From contig NC_134981.1 in the NCBI RefSeq assembly GCF_965638725.1, positions 41,568,849-41,632,848 on the forward strand: DNA of 64,000 bases, read 5' to 3'. The translations under genes and the position numbers were made by a program. The notes below the pieces were generated by a model. The model made no database searches. It saw nothing but the letters and a program-made list of their open reading frames with translations, and was not told the origin of the DNA. The stretch's first letter is position 1. Each line of letters opens with the position of its first letter. This DNA is from Aptenodytes patagonicus. Taxonomy: Eukaryota > Chordata > Aves > Sphenisciformes > Spheniscidae. This document shows positions 1 through 11,900 of the stretch, piece after piece.

Positions 1-755
1 ACCTAGTCTTGCACCTGGGAAGGAAGAACCCCTTGCAAAGATACAGGCTGGGGACTGCCTGGCTGGGGAGCAGCTCTGCTGAAAAGGACATGGGAGCTCT
101 TAATAGACGGCAAGCTGAACATGAGCCAGCAGTGTGCCCTGGCAGCAAAGGCGGCCAACAGCATCCTGGGCTGTATTAACAGTAGCATAGCCATTAGATC
201 AAGGAAAGTGATTATCCCCCTTTACTTAGCACTCATTAGACCACAACTAGAATATTGTGTCCAGTTTTGGGCCCCGTACAATACAGGAAAGACATTGATC
301 AACTGGAGCACGTCTAGCGGAGGGCCACTGAGATCATCGGGGCCTGGAACACATGCTCTATGAGGAGAGGCTGGTCTTTTTCGGCCTGAAGAAGAGAAGG
401 CTTTGGGGGGGACCTAACAGTAGCTTTCCAGTACCTACAAGGAGGCTATCAAGAAGGCAGAGCCAGGCTCTTCACAGTGGTGCATGGTGTGAGGATGGGA
501 GTCAACAGGCATAAGTAGAAACAAGAGAGGCCCTGACTGGATAGGAGGAGAAACTTTTTTCACTATGAGGATGGTCAAGCATGGGATCAAGGTGCCCAAA
601 GAGGTTGTGCAGTCCCCGTCCTTGGAGGTTTTCAAGACCAGACTGGATAAAGTCCTGAGCAACCTGGTCTAACCCCATAGCTGACCCTGCTTTGAGCAGG
701 AGATTGGACTAGAGACCTCCTGAGGTCCCTTCCAACTGGAATTTTACTATGATCC
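1..755 (+). mobile_element. Old CR1 LINE, 3' part (left arm)
   Basis: Decayed reverse-transcriptase C-terminal coding sequence ([27 protein letters not shown]). It runs into the CR1 3' tail GAGGTCCCTTCCAACTGGAA. Frames are broken. It continues leftward beyond the window and is mirrored at 50,404-51,159. Confidence 0.88.
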
Positions 756-759
756 TATA

Positions 760-1300
760 TTAAGGAAAGTTAAGTCCTGTTGTGTTCTCTTCCTCTCTGG
801 AATGCCTGTGAAATACTTAACTGGGTTCAGTAGTAGAGAAATATATTTCGTTATCTGCAGTTTGCAGCTGAGACAGCTGCTGCCTTTGCAGATGTAGGGA
901 AAACACGTAAGATATTTGTTATCACAAGGAGCTAGTGGCCTTGGACAAAGGTCCGGCAACATGTTTAGTGCTAGTTTGCTCTGTATAAGGAAGGGACATA
1001 AAACCAGCACATGATGGAATAAAAGTGGGGAAGCCCCTGTCAGCTTGAGCCTCGGTACAGACAGGACTACGCAGCATGCTGTACACCAGAAGAGAGATCC
1101 ATCTGATGCCATCACCTTGGGGCACCTGGTATCAGAAGGGACGTAAGACACCATCTAATTCAATTACTATCATCAGTTCCATATAGCTTCTGGTTTTGTG
1201 TCAATAAACAACCTCTTTGCTCACATCCTGGATGTGGTGTGTTGTTTCCTTGAATCCTCGTTGTCTGCCCAATAGCTAGACAGAACAGCAGATAACCTGA
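760..1300 (+). repeat. Probable solo LTR (left arm)
   Basis: A TATA-like GGGACATAAAACC (about 985-1,000) and AATAAA at 1,203-1,208, 200 bp apart, give an LTR-like layout. Ends and target duplication are not clear. The mirror is at about 49,860-50,400. Confidence 0.4.
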
Positions 1301-2810
1301 GGATAAAACACAAGTGTTCCAGACAGTAGTACTAGGGCCAAGAAAGGAGCTTCCATCAGCTGATCTATTGCTCATTTTTTACTAATACTTATCCCACTGT
1401 ATACTACAACAGACTTAGACTTCACTATATCATAATTAGAGCCTACAAGAAAAAATAGCTAGTGTTGCATAACAGCTAGTTTGCCTGTGTCAGCAACTGC
1501 GGGTAGGCTTTATGAGAACTAGTTATACCAACTCATTTATTTGGGTTAGTCAAACTATTATTTTAAAATGCATTCCAAACCCTGTGTGCGATCAGAGCAA
1601 TGCAGCAGAGGGCCAAGTAAACAATAGAAGATCTGGCTCAAGGAGCATACAAATAATAGACTCCTATAAAAACATGTGAAGCAAACATTTGTACTGATAT
1701 TTGAGGTACAGACTCTCCCTTGAAATAGCTCGGCTACAGAGTACATGTTTATGGACAGAGCTGCTATAGAAGCAGCAAGTTTGAAAAATTTGGTAGAAAT
1801 TTTGGATTGCAGAGGCTCTGGCACAAGGCTTGTTCTGGGAATAGCATTTGGACCTAAGATTCTAAAACAGAAGGCTTTTAAAGATCTTCCTATTTCTCAG
1901 TACTTAAGTTGATAATTTCAGAAATCATTCACTTAATAAAAAGAGCTTTAGTTTAGCAGTGTATGAAATACCTGCCAAAACCTGACTTACAAGTGCTTGG
2001 CTCTTGACTGTGATCAAGCTTTTTGTTGAAAGCAGAGTCTCATCCCACCCACTGTACCTGAAGGTCCCCTTTTGTTCTCTTCATCTAATACTTTTCACCC
2101 CATTACAGATCTAGCTTTAAAAAATTAGTTAATTTAAACTAAAGAAGTCTTAAAAACGAAAAAGAGAGTTTCTCAGTGACCATACAACCCAAAGTTCATA
2201 TGTAAGCAACTGTTAGTTATATAGAGGGGAGGGGAACAACACACAAGATTTTTTTATGAAAGCAAAATGTAACATTTAAATCCTCTTAGAAGAGGTAGAG
2301 AGCCACTGTTTTAATTGACGCCATCCAGATCTGCAGTACTGATGTCATACCAATTTATTGCTATTAATGATAAAACCAGATTTAAAAGCTATGCCAGCAA
2401 TATAGCAGGAGTATAATTGTGATCTCCAATATTCATAGAATAAGACATACCCATATCTAATAACAATAGCAGATTCCACCAGAAATCTATCACTTATTGT
2501 AAACATTGTATTTGTGCAATTTCTTTTTCATACTTTAATTCCCAAAATCATGAAAGGCAAATTTAGTAGCATAAAACACATCCAGTTTCACGTTTGGCAA
2601 TGAGAACCCCATTCTTCATAGACAACCAAAAACCTAGCAGCACATTTTCAAACATTATTACAAGTATTTCTGGATTACCCTCCCTCCAAATCCCCCCCCC
2701 CTCAAAGCACCAAAAATAAAGTGCAGTACCCATAAAAATGTGTCAAGAAAATAGCCACATTCTTTTCTTTGTAATAAAAAAAAGAGTACTTTGCCTCAGT
2801 CTTAACAGTG
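1301..2810. other. CDC37L1 3' UTR / downstream flank (left)
   Basis: AT-rich unique sequence downstream of the CDC37L1 stop, with possible poly(A) signals near 2,354 and 2,535 on the reverse strand. No other gene was recognised. Confidence 0.55.
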
Positions 2811-2909
2811 CTATACTGTGTCCATCATTTTGGGTTCTTCATCTTTTTGTAGCATTGAGTTTAAATTGCAGACACTTCTGTTTATGCAAACTTGTAGATC
2901 ATTTGCATT
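2811..2909 (-). CDS. CDC37L1: CDC37L1 left copy, terminal exon 7
   Basis: This exon has 32 codons plus a TAG stop, after TTGCAG. It ends in [10 protein letters not shown], the conserved C-terminus. Possible poly(A) signals follow on the reverse strand, for example AATAAA at 2,354-2,359. Confidence 0.92.
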   Translation of the reverse strand, partial: NANDLQVCINRSVCNLNSMLQKDEEPKMMDTV

Positions 2910-5900
2910 CTGCAACAAATGAAGAAATGAAAGCTTAATCTCAATACATACATACACTTACAGAGAACTAAGTCAAGCTCTTTATTTTGTCTGTCTTAAG
3001 ATGAGATAAGTTCGTAATAAAATATAATTTCTTAAAAAAAACCCAAAAAACCCCAGACAGTATTATCATAATGTGAATGTCAAGAAGCTTCTTTACATTT
3101 AGCTAGCATACTATCACCTTATTGTGCATTTACTTAGGGTTCAGTTACCATATCTTACCAAACAGGTACCTTGACCAAATTTATTTCAAAGTACTTTAAA
3201 TTGTGTCTCCTTCCACAACATCCAGCTTTTAAAAGCCTTTAAAATTTTCTCTTCAGCCCAAGATGTGATCATCACTAACACTGAAACCAAAGACCCGGGT
3301 GTTCCAACATAAAGATAAAAACAAGGGCAGAATATCGTAACACAGTGTAACTTTTCCTTAGACTTGACTACCTGTAGGTTTCCATTAATGGGATTAGTCA
3401 TTTTCAGTTGAAAACTCATTTCACCTCCTGTCATACAAAGTATATTTAATTCTAGTACCTGAACAGGTTAATGATGCAGTTTTCCATTTAGCACAATTAT
3501 TCAAGGGCACTGAACTAACATATACCTTTTGACACTATAAATTGTGAGAGCTTTGAGAAACAATCTCTCTTGAATATTGATAATAGTGCACGTTAGAACT
3601 GACAGCATTCCAAGTATAGAGGCCTATTCCTAGATCTCAAAAAGTACATCTTCTCAAGAGTGTAGTAAAAATCTATTCCTAATAGAGTTGTTATATTCAT
3701 TTCTGGAAATAAAAAGCCTACCTGTGACAAAGACTCCAGTCCTTCTACAATACCAGTATAGACACCGGGATTCTGTACTGACATAGCTTGAAAGCCTTGA
3801 GACTGTGAACAGATTCTCACTCTTGATTTGAATGCTTCAAGCTCAGTTTCAAAAGCTTCCAAATAGCCTTCTTCCCCTGCCTGTAAAGAGAAGAGTGAAA
3901 TATTTTTCATCTCAGACAGATTTACTTCTAGTTGTAAGCATACATACTGCTAAAAAGAAGTCCTACAGTAATGCATATTATACTCATTGAAGGATAATGG
4001 TTTGGACAAGTCAATAACAATATTAGTACCAGTCAGCTTAAAAAGAAGATTCAGGTATGCTGGGTTTTGTTTGTTTGTTTTGTTTTAAAGAGAGACTTCA
4101 GCATTTGATGAGTATAGGAACTGAGCTGTTAATTCATCTGAGAACATGTAAGAACAAAACAATATAAAACAAATATAATTTTAATCCTTCCTTTATTCCA
4201 TCTCAGAAGCCAATACCCTTAAGAGAAAAGGTACTCATGGCAGCACTCAATTCAAAAGCAAAGCATGAATCAAAGTGGGTGTCAACTTAAGTCCTTAAGG
4301 CAGCATTAAGATCAGCATGACTTGATTCTTCGGTCTTGTATAACTTAATATAAAACCTGCATCAAACCGCAGCTTCAGTCTTCTCGCATCTCTCTCTCTC
4401 CCTCTCCCTCTCTCAGCATTCCAGAGCTAACTATGACTGACTAAAGAGAAACAGACTCTGGGAGAAACATTGGGCCCTGCCATGAACTGCATAGAGAGGC
4501 ATTATGATAAGCGAAATAGGACACTCAGTCCTTAGACACATTCATGTTTGCCGCTGTAATTTAGGTTGTAGTTCACTATTCCACACTCCTGTAGTTCCCA
4601 TGCTATGTTCTGCTTTCCCTCTGGCCTAACAAGAATCCATGGAACTTCCATTCTCAAGATCAGAATTACACAAAGCATTCATCCTAGAATGAACTGCCAA
4701 CAAAACAACACTTCCCCATAAGCTTGATTCAGTCAGTAACATATTGTCCTGGTTTCGGCAGGGACAGAGTTAATTTCCTTCCTAGTAGCGGGTACAATGC
4801 TGTGTTTTGGATTTAGGATGAGAACAAAGTTGATAACGCACCGATGTTTTAGTTGTTGCTAGGTAATGCTTACACTAGCCAAGGACTTTTTAGTTTTCCA
4901 TGCTCTACCGACTGAGAAGGCTGCAGGTGCACAAGAAGCTGGGAGGGGGCACAGCCAAACTGGCCAAAGGGACCTTCCATACCATGTGACGTCATGCTCA
5001 GTACATAAACTGGGGAAAGCCGGCCCGGTGGGGGGCCGCTGCTCGGGGACTGGCTGGGCATCGGTCGGCGGGTGTTGAGCAATTGCACTGTGCATCACTT
5101 GCTTTGTGTATTATTATTATTATTATTATCATATTATTATTATCATCATTTTATTTCAATTATTAAACTGTTTTTATCTCAACCCACGAGTTTTTCTCAC
5201 TTGTGCTCTTCCAATTCTCTCCCCCATCCCACCGGGGGGGGCGGGGAGTGAGCGAGCGGCTGCGTGATGCTTAATTGCCGACTGAGGTTAAACCACGACA
5301 GTCCTTTTTGGCACCCAACGTGGGGCACGAAGGGTTTGAGATAATAACAGATTAACCGGAGTGTATTAAGGAACTTATATCTGTTAATAGTTGTGGGTCA
5401 CAATGTTGGTTTCTCTGTTCTCGATATTGATTGGTCTAATCTGCATCGTGCTCCTTTTTTGCTGTACATGTTAAAGATTGGTGTTGGTTTTTGCAGTTTG
5501 CTGTGGTCTGCAGTGATTGGTGATGTGTCGCTTGTGAGGTTTGTTTTTAGAACATTGACCTTGACCTTAGCGTGGTATGTAGGTTTCGCAATGAAGCTGT
5601 TACTGTACCACGGATACCATTTCGTGGAGACAACTAGCAATTACAGTTCTTACTCTGAGAGGTTTTTTATGGAGGAAATACAGAATGGCAGCATCACTAC
5701 CTTCTTCTATGATGTTTCCTCCTTCATTACAGTAACTTTTCAGTATTTTGAACAGCCTTAGGTAGTTAAGATACTTCTATTGGTACTTCTTGGGAATATT
5801 GTTTCGGTTTTGTCTAAAGTTGGTAAGCAATTTAAGAATATCATCAAGAGATCTGCCCCAAGGCTGCATAGTTATGAGTGGCAGGGTGTGTGGGACAAGA

Positions 5901-8900
5901 TGGGCAAGTACCTAGGCCAATGGGCACCCCCAGTGTTTTGGAACTTCACCCCTGAGCAAGTGCAGAATCCTGAAAAGTTAGTAGAATATTTGGACAAAGT
6001 ATGCTGTCACCCTGGCAACTCCAGAGAGACGCAGATCACTGCAACGTGCTGGGGCCTGGCCCATGCCTACCGAGCCCTGTTCAACACCATTCAGTACCCT
6101 CAAAGGGAAGAGAAGGTCTCTGGCTCCGACAGTAAAACGACACGCACTGCAGCCACTCAGACCCGGGCAACACGCCCTGTGGCCACTCAGACCCTGGTGA
6201 CAGGCCCTGCGGCTACTCAGACTCCGGCAACAGGCCCTGTGGCCACTCAGACCCTGGCGACAGGCCCTGTGGCTGAACCAACCAGCCTGTGCCGGTATCA
6301 GTTGCCCCTGTACACAAGAAGAAATCTTGGAAGCGGAAGTCAGCTCGTTTAGTAAGGGAGGAAGAAGCTGCTTCTAAAAGGGGGCTGGAGGAAGAAGTGG
6401 ATGAGGCAGACTACCCTGGAGAAGGGCCATCACGAGAACAGCAGGAGGAGGGCCGGCCGCTGATCGGGGAGGAAGAAGAGGAAGAACTCATAAACGAGGC
6501 AGTGACCACCCGATCTCTATCCCTGAGTGAGCTGCGAGATATACGAAAAGATTTCAGCCGTCGTCCAGGTGAGCATATTGTCACCTGGCTGCTCCAATGC
6601 TGGGATAATGGAGTCAGTAGCCTGGAATTAGAGGGTAGGGAAGCCAAGCAGCTGGGATCCCTTTCTAGGGAAGGGGGCATTGACAAAGCGATTGGAAAAG
6701 GGACACGAGTCCTCAGCCTTTGGAGGCGACTCTTGTCAAGCGTGAAGGAAAGGTATCCCTTCAAGGAAGATGTCATATGTCGCCCAGGCAAGTGGACCAC
6801 CATGGAGAAGGGTATCCAGTTTCTGAGAGAATTAGCTGTGCTGGAGGTGATTTATGATGACCTGAACAATGAACAACTATCCAAAGATCCAGATGAAGTC
6901 AAGTGCACGCGACCCACATGGCGGAAGTTTATAAGGAGCTCACCATCGTCATACGCCAATTCATTGGCAGTGATGACCTGGAAAGATGGAGAGGAACAAA
7001 CGGTGGATGAATTGGCTAGTCAACTCCGGCAATATGAGGAAAGTCTCTCTTCCTCCCTCGTCTCGGCTGTGGAGAAACTGTCCCGGGAGATCCAGCAACT
7101 CAGAGAGGATAGGTCCTACTCCTCACCTGTACGGACCAGTATCTCGGCTATTAGGAGTCAGCGTTCTTTTGCACAAGAGAGGGGATATAAAGGGTACACA
7201 CCACGGGGCACCCTATGGTTTTACCTGCGTGACCACGGAGAGGACATGAGGAAGTGGGATGGAAAAACTACTGCAGCCCTAGGGGCACGGGTACGCGAAT
7301 TGCAAGGGAAAACAATCACAGAAAGAGGTTCTTCCAGGAAAATTGCTGCTCCAGTTTCCAGCGGGCAGTTCCCCAGACAGGGTAGAAGGGCTGATCTTAC
7401 TCCTGACCTTAATGAAGAAACTTCTGACTTGTATGTACAAGAAGTGAGAAATGAGTACTGTGATGAGGATTAGAGGGGCCCTGCCTCCAGCCAGGGGGAG
7501 GAAAGGGACAACTGGGTTTACTGGACCGTGTGGATTCGGTGGCCTGGCACATCAGACCCACAGAAGTGTAAGGCTCTAGTAGACACCGGTGCACAGTGTA
7601 CCCTAATGCCATCAAGCTACAAAGGGGCAGAACCCATCTGTATTTCTGGAGTGACGGGGGGATCCCAACAGCTAACTGTATTGGAAGCCGAAGTAAGTCT
7701 AGCTGGGAATGGGTGGCAGAAGCACCCCATTGTGACGGGCCCAGAGGCTCCGTGCATCCTTGGCATTGACTACCTCAGGAGAGGGTATTTCAAGGACCCA
7801 AAAGGGTACCGGTGGGCTTTTGGTATAGCTGCCTTGGAGACGGAGGAAATTAAACAGCTGTCCACCTTGCCTGGTCTCTCGGAGGACCCCTCTGTTGTGG
7901 GGTTGCTGAAGGTCGAAGACCAACAGGTGCCAATCGCTACCACCACGGTGCACCGGCGGCAATATCGCACCAACCGAGACTCCTTGATTCCCATCCATGA
8001 GCTGATTCGTCAACTGGAGAGCCAAGGAGCGATCAGCAAGACTCGTTCACCCTTTAACAGTCCCATATGGCCAGTGCGGAAGTCTTAGTGCTCGGGGTTA
8101 GTCGGCCAGTGCTTAGTTGCCGACTGAGGTTAAACCACGACACATATTTAACCTCCAACTGTCAGGAAGAAAGCTCCTTCAGAACACTGATCCCTTGCAA
8201 GGGTATCAAGAGTTTCTCTCAGTGTTATACAAGTTCTGACTTACTTTGGCTTTTTGGAAAAATAGACGAAAACAGCCTCTTGGATCCACGTTACAACTTC
8301 TGGCCATTTCTATAATAAACTGCATCACAACTGCTTGGTGTGCTATTTGTTCCATCAGAGCTCTTTTCTGAAAAGAGAAATTACATGATTACAGAAAATA
8401 TCTTTAAAAGTATAACTCTATCTAAAATTCAGCAACATCTTTGCATTTGATTCCTAAAGAGAAAAGAACTGATGCTGACAGAAGCAAAGGGACTGTTAAT
8501 TAGCTGAGACTAGATCTCATGTAGTAATGTGTTTTGGAGGCTTCCTTCAATAAGATAACATGGACATGGGAAGACAGGGAGAAGAATAATTAAATGGCTC
8601 ATCAATTTGGACAGCTTTTCTGTAGTGTAAGTGGGAAACTGCATACTTTTAAGCAGTTTAAAGGTCTTCCTAGTACCTGTTCAGCTTCTAGATGAAAACA
8701 CCATAAGATGAGATATTTAGCTGTTTCTTCACATACAAGATATGGGTGGTCAGACAAAAATCTTTGACTGTCATCCCATCTGCCCAGCATACCTGATTAA
8801 AAAAAACCCAACAACATGAATTAACACATTCAATATGGAGAAGTGATTTAATGCAGTGAAGACGTTATTCAAATTTACATACTACTACAATCTCCTTCAC

Positions 8901-11900
8901 ACTTCATTGTTACCTCAGAAGAACAGCATGCAAATAAAACTGAACTCAGTTTTTTTGTTGTTTTTAAAACACCTCCCAATGCTGAAAGAGCATTACCAAT
9001 AAGGTATGCTCGGACCGTAAAGATACTGAAATATAGTTAGCTGCTACTGTTAAGATCTTATTTTTATTGTATCTCTGGCAGTATTAAAAACAGGTTAACT
9101 GTAAATGGTTTTCACACACTGTAACAAAGTAGTATCTATACCTATTTGTTAAGAATTTGATAGTATAACCAAGTTGATGGACGGAGATTTACATTCAGTG
9201 ATTTTGACAGAAAAGTTCTTTAAGTGCTTGCAAGAAAGACAAATAGAAATGAAAGCATAATCATAATCTGAAATGAATATGCTTCTGACATGGTTTGCTA
9301 GGGTTTAGGAAATAGAAAGCTATTTTTATAACCAGGTTCAAGCATTAAGGTCAAAACAGGAGAGCCAGCTCAGTGGTTGAAAGTTAACTAGAAGACTGAA
9401 TTGTAGTAAGTAGCATGAAAGAGCTGCAGGTTGAAAGTCAGAACTCAAAATTCAAGCAGTGAGATCACCTTTCCCCCCCCCCCATTGTCCTTCATATGAG
9501 TTAATTGCCCTAATATACATATTGGTGATATTTTACTGCTTGCCAGTACTAGATACAAAGTTTTACCCTTCTATCACTCATATAAATATATCTTTAAAAA
9601 TAAAAGATCGGTTCCATCTCTACATAGTCTTAACAGCTGTTTTGCAGATATTTACCTTTTATCATTCATCCCCCTCATGGATTAACAGACAGCAAAACCC
9701 CAGCTATTTATAGGAGGCAGGTACAGACAGTCCCAGGCACTTTTACATGCAGGAATTGCATCTCCATTAATGCCCCTATCATTTCCCATGGAACAGCAGA
9801 AAAAGTTGCTAGAATTTTAATTTTTTTCAGTTCTATGTTGACTCAAGAAGTTCTCATTGATCATAGGAACCAACAGGCTTCTGCGATTTACAGTTTTCTT
9901 TACTTTGAAATGGTTATTTGTTACGATGCCACATCTCCTGTCCTGAGAAACAAGAATCTAGATACTCTCCTTGCCAGATGTTTCATTTGTTAGCATCCAT
10001 TTTGTACAATAATAATAATAATAATAATGAAAAAAAGAAATAGACCTACACAAATTCTACAGGAGGTTAAACTGCAAAATGTTGGAAGCAACATACTTAC
10101 CAAAGTATCTAATCTTTTGTTCGTGCTTCTGTATAAATGATTTAGATATATCTTCATCTTCTACTTCTTTTCTTTTATATTGACTAATAAAACTCTAAAG
10201 AGGAGAAAAAACTATCATAGAATCTCCACATATACCTTTTTTGAACTATAGGATTATTTTAATTCATTACTATTTAAAGGGCAATGTTCCTAGTTTTAAG
10301 CATAGCCCAGCAAACACATATGTATACACTTAATGTACCCAAGAAGGTTATTTACCAAAACACAGCTCGTCTAATTAATAATAGGGTGAAAAATGCCTTA
10401 TCATATTCTCCTTCTGAGCAATAATCTATCTCAAAGTTCTACGCACTAGTAGGAACTTACTGATCTATAAACAATGAGAAACATCTACACCATCTAGCCC
10501 CGATGAAGCTAACTCAGTGGAATTATGAAAAACGATGCATTAACGGTTCATATTCAAGTTAAGTGCTGAAAACAAAACTGGCATTTACTATGAAGACAGT
10601 TTGTGCTAAAATAATCTGTATTAAGAAATTCACGTTATTAGAGGCAAACTGTGCATGTTTCAAATGTGAAAATTTGGCATAACAAAGAAGCAAACTTCAT
10701 GTGAAGAACTATTGCTCATCCTTGTTTTTGGCAACAGTTGCTATAAGGGACAAATATAAGTCCCGCTTCCCAATTAAAGAAGTGTCATACACATTCGTGA
10801 TATCAATGCAACATGTCCCCTTTAACAGGGCAAAATAAGAAAGAAAAACATTCATCACATTACAATAAGCACTATACCAGATATAGAAAACACTCAAGAT
10901 GAGAAATAAATGTAATAAAAAAGGCTTATAATTGTTTTCATACACATTTATACATGTCATACCTTATTAAATACCTCCTTACTAAAGGGATCTGTATTCC
11001 ATAGATTCTGTCTTTCCCTCTGTATTAGTGCTTCTTCTTTTCTTCTCCACTCTTCCTCTCTCTGCCTCAGTTCTGAAGCTTCAGTCTGTGCTTTGGCATA
11101 TTCCTGATCCGTGGATTCTGAATTATGCAGTGCTAAACTACCAAGTTTCTGCTGGGCTTCTGCTAGATTCCATTTGGATTCTACAGAGCTCTTCACAAAC
11201 TCTTTTTGTTTTTGACAGATTAATTCAATCCCTTGACCATAGGTCTGTGTGGAAAACAAAACATGCTGTTTATGGAAGGAAAACTAATAGAATTTATGAA
11301 GCATATAGAAACAGAAGGCTTTGACTCCCAAATAGAACACTGAGATGGAAGGCATCTTAAAAGCAATATTATATTCACAACAGTGACTAAACATGATACT
11401 GAGCAGCTAGATGATTTTTAAAGGAAACTTCTACTTCAGGCTTTCTAAACTTAATTGAAAGATATTTACAGAATCATGGATCAAGTATTGCCACCAGTAA
11501 TACAATCTCCAGACTGCATATCATAAAATTCTTTTGTAGATGAAAGGATTTTCCTCACTCCCCTCTGGCTATCTTTATTCTGCAAAATTAACAATAGCCA
11601 AAATAGCAGAATACTTGTAAGGCATACTTCTGAGAAGAAAGCATCTGCTTTATGATGTCAAATCATAAAAACAGAGTAACTATTACTACCTACCTTCCAG
11701 CATGGATTAATATTACTGTGGTGGGTTGACCTTGGCCAGCTGCCAGGTGCCCACCAAGCCACGCTCTCACTCCCCCTCCTCAGCAGGACAGGGGAAGAAA
11801 ATAAGATGAAAAAAAGCTCGTGGGTCGAGATAAAGACAGGAAGATCGCTCACCGATTACCATCACGGGCAAAACAGACTCGACTTGGAGAAGATTAATTT

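Larger units (their letters stand above)
4745..8142 (+). mobile_element. Endogenous retrovirus, ERVL-like, internally deleted (left arm)
   Basis: The element is flanked by the 5 bp target duplication catat (4,740-4,744 and 8,143-8,147). It consists of a 5' LTR (4,745-5,300), a primer-binding site, a pre-gag/gag region, a protease, and the first codons after protease. It then jumps to a 34 bp stub of 3' LTR. Most of pol and all of env are absent. It lies in antisense in CDC37L1 intron 5. The 5 bp duplication and Fv1-like gag point to class III (ERVL). The primer-binding site resembles the lysine-tRNA type more than leucine. Confidence 0.9.
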
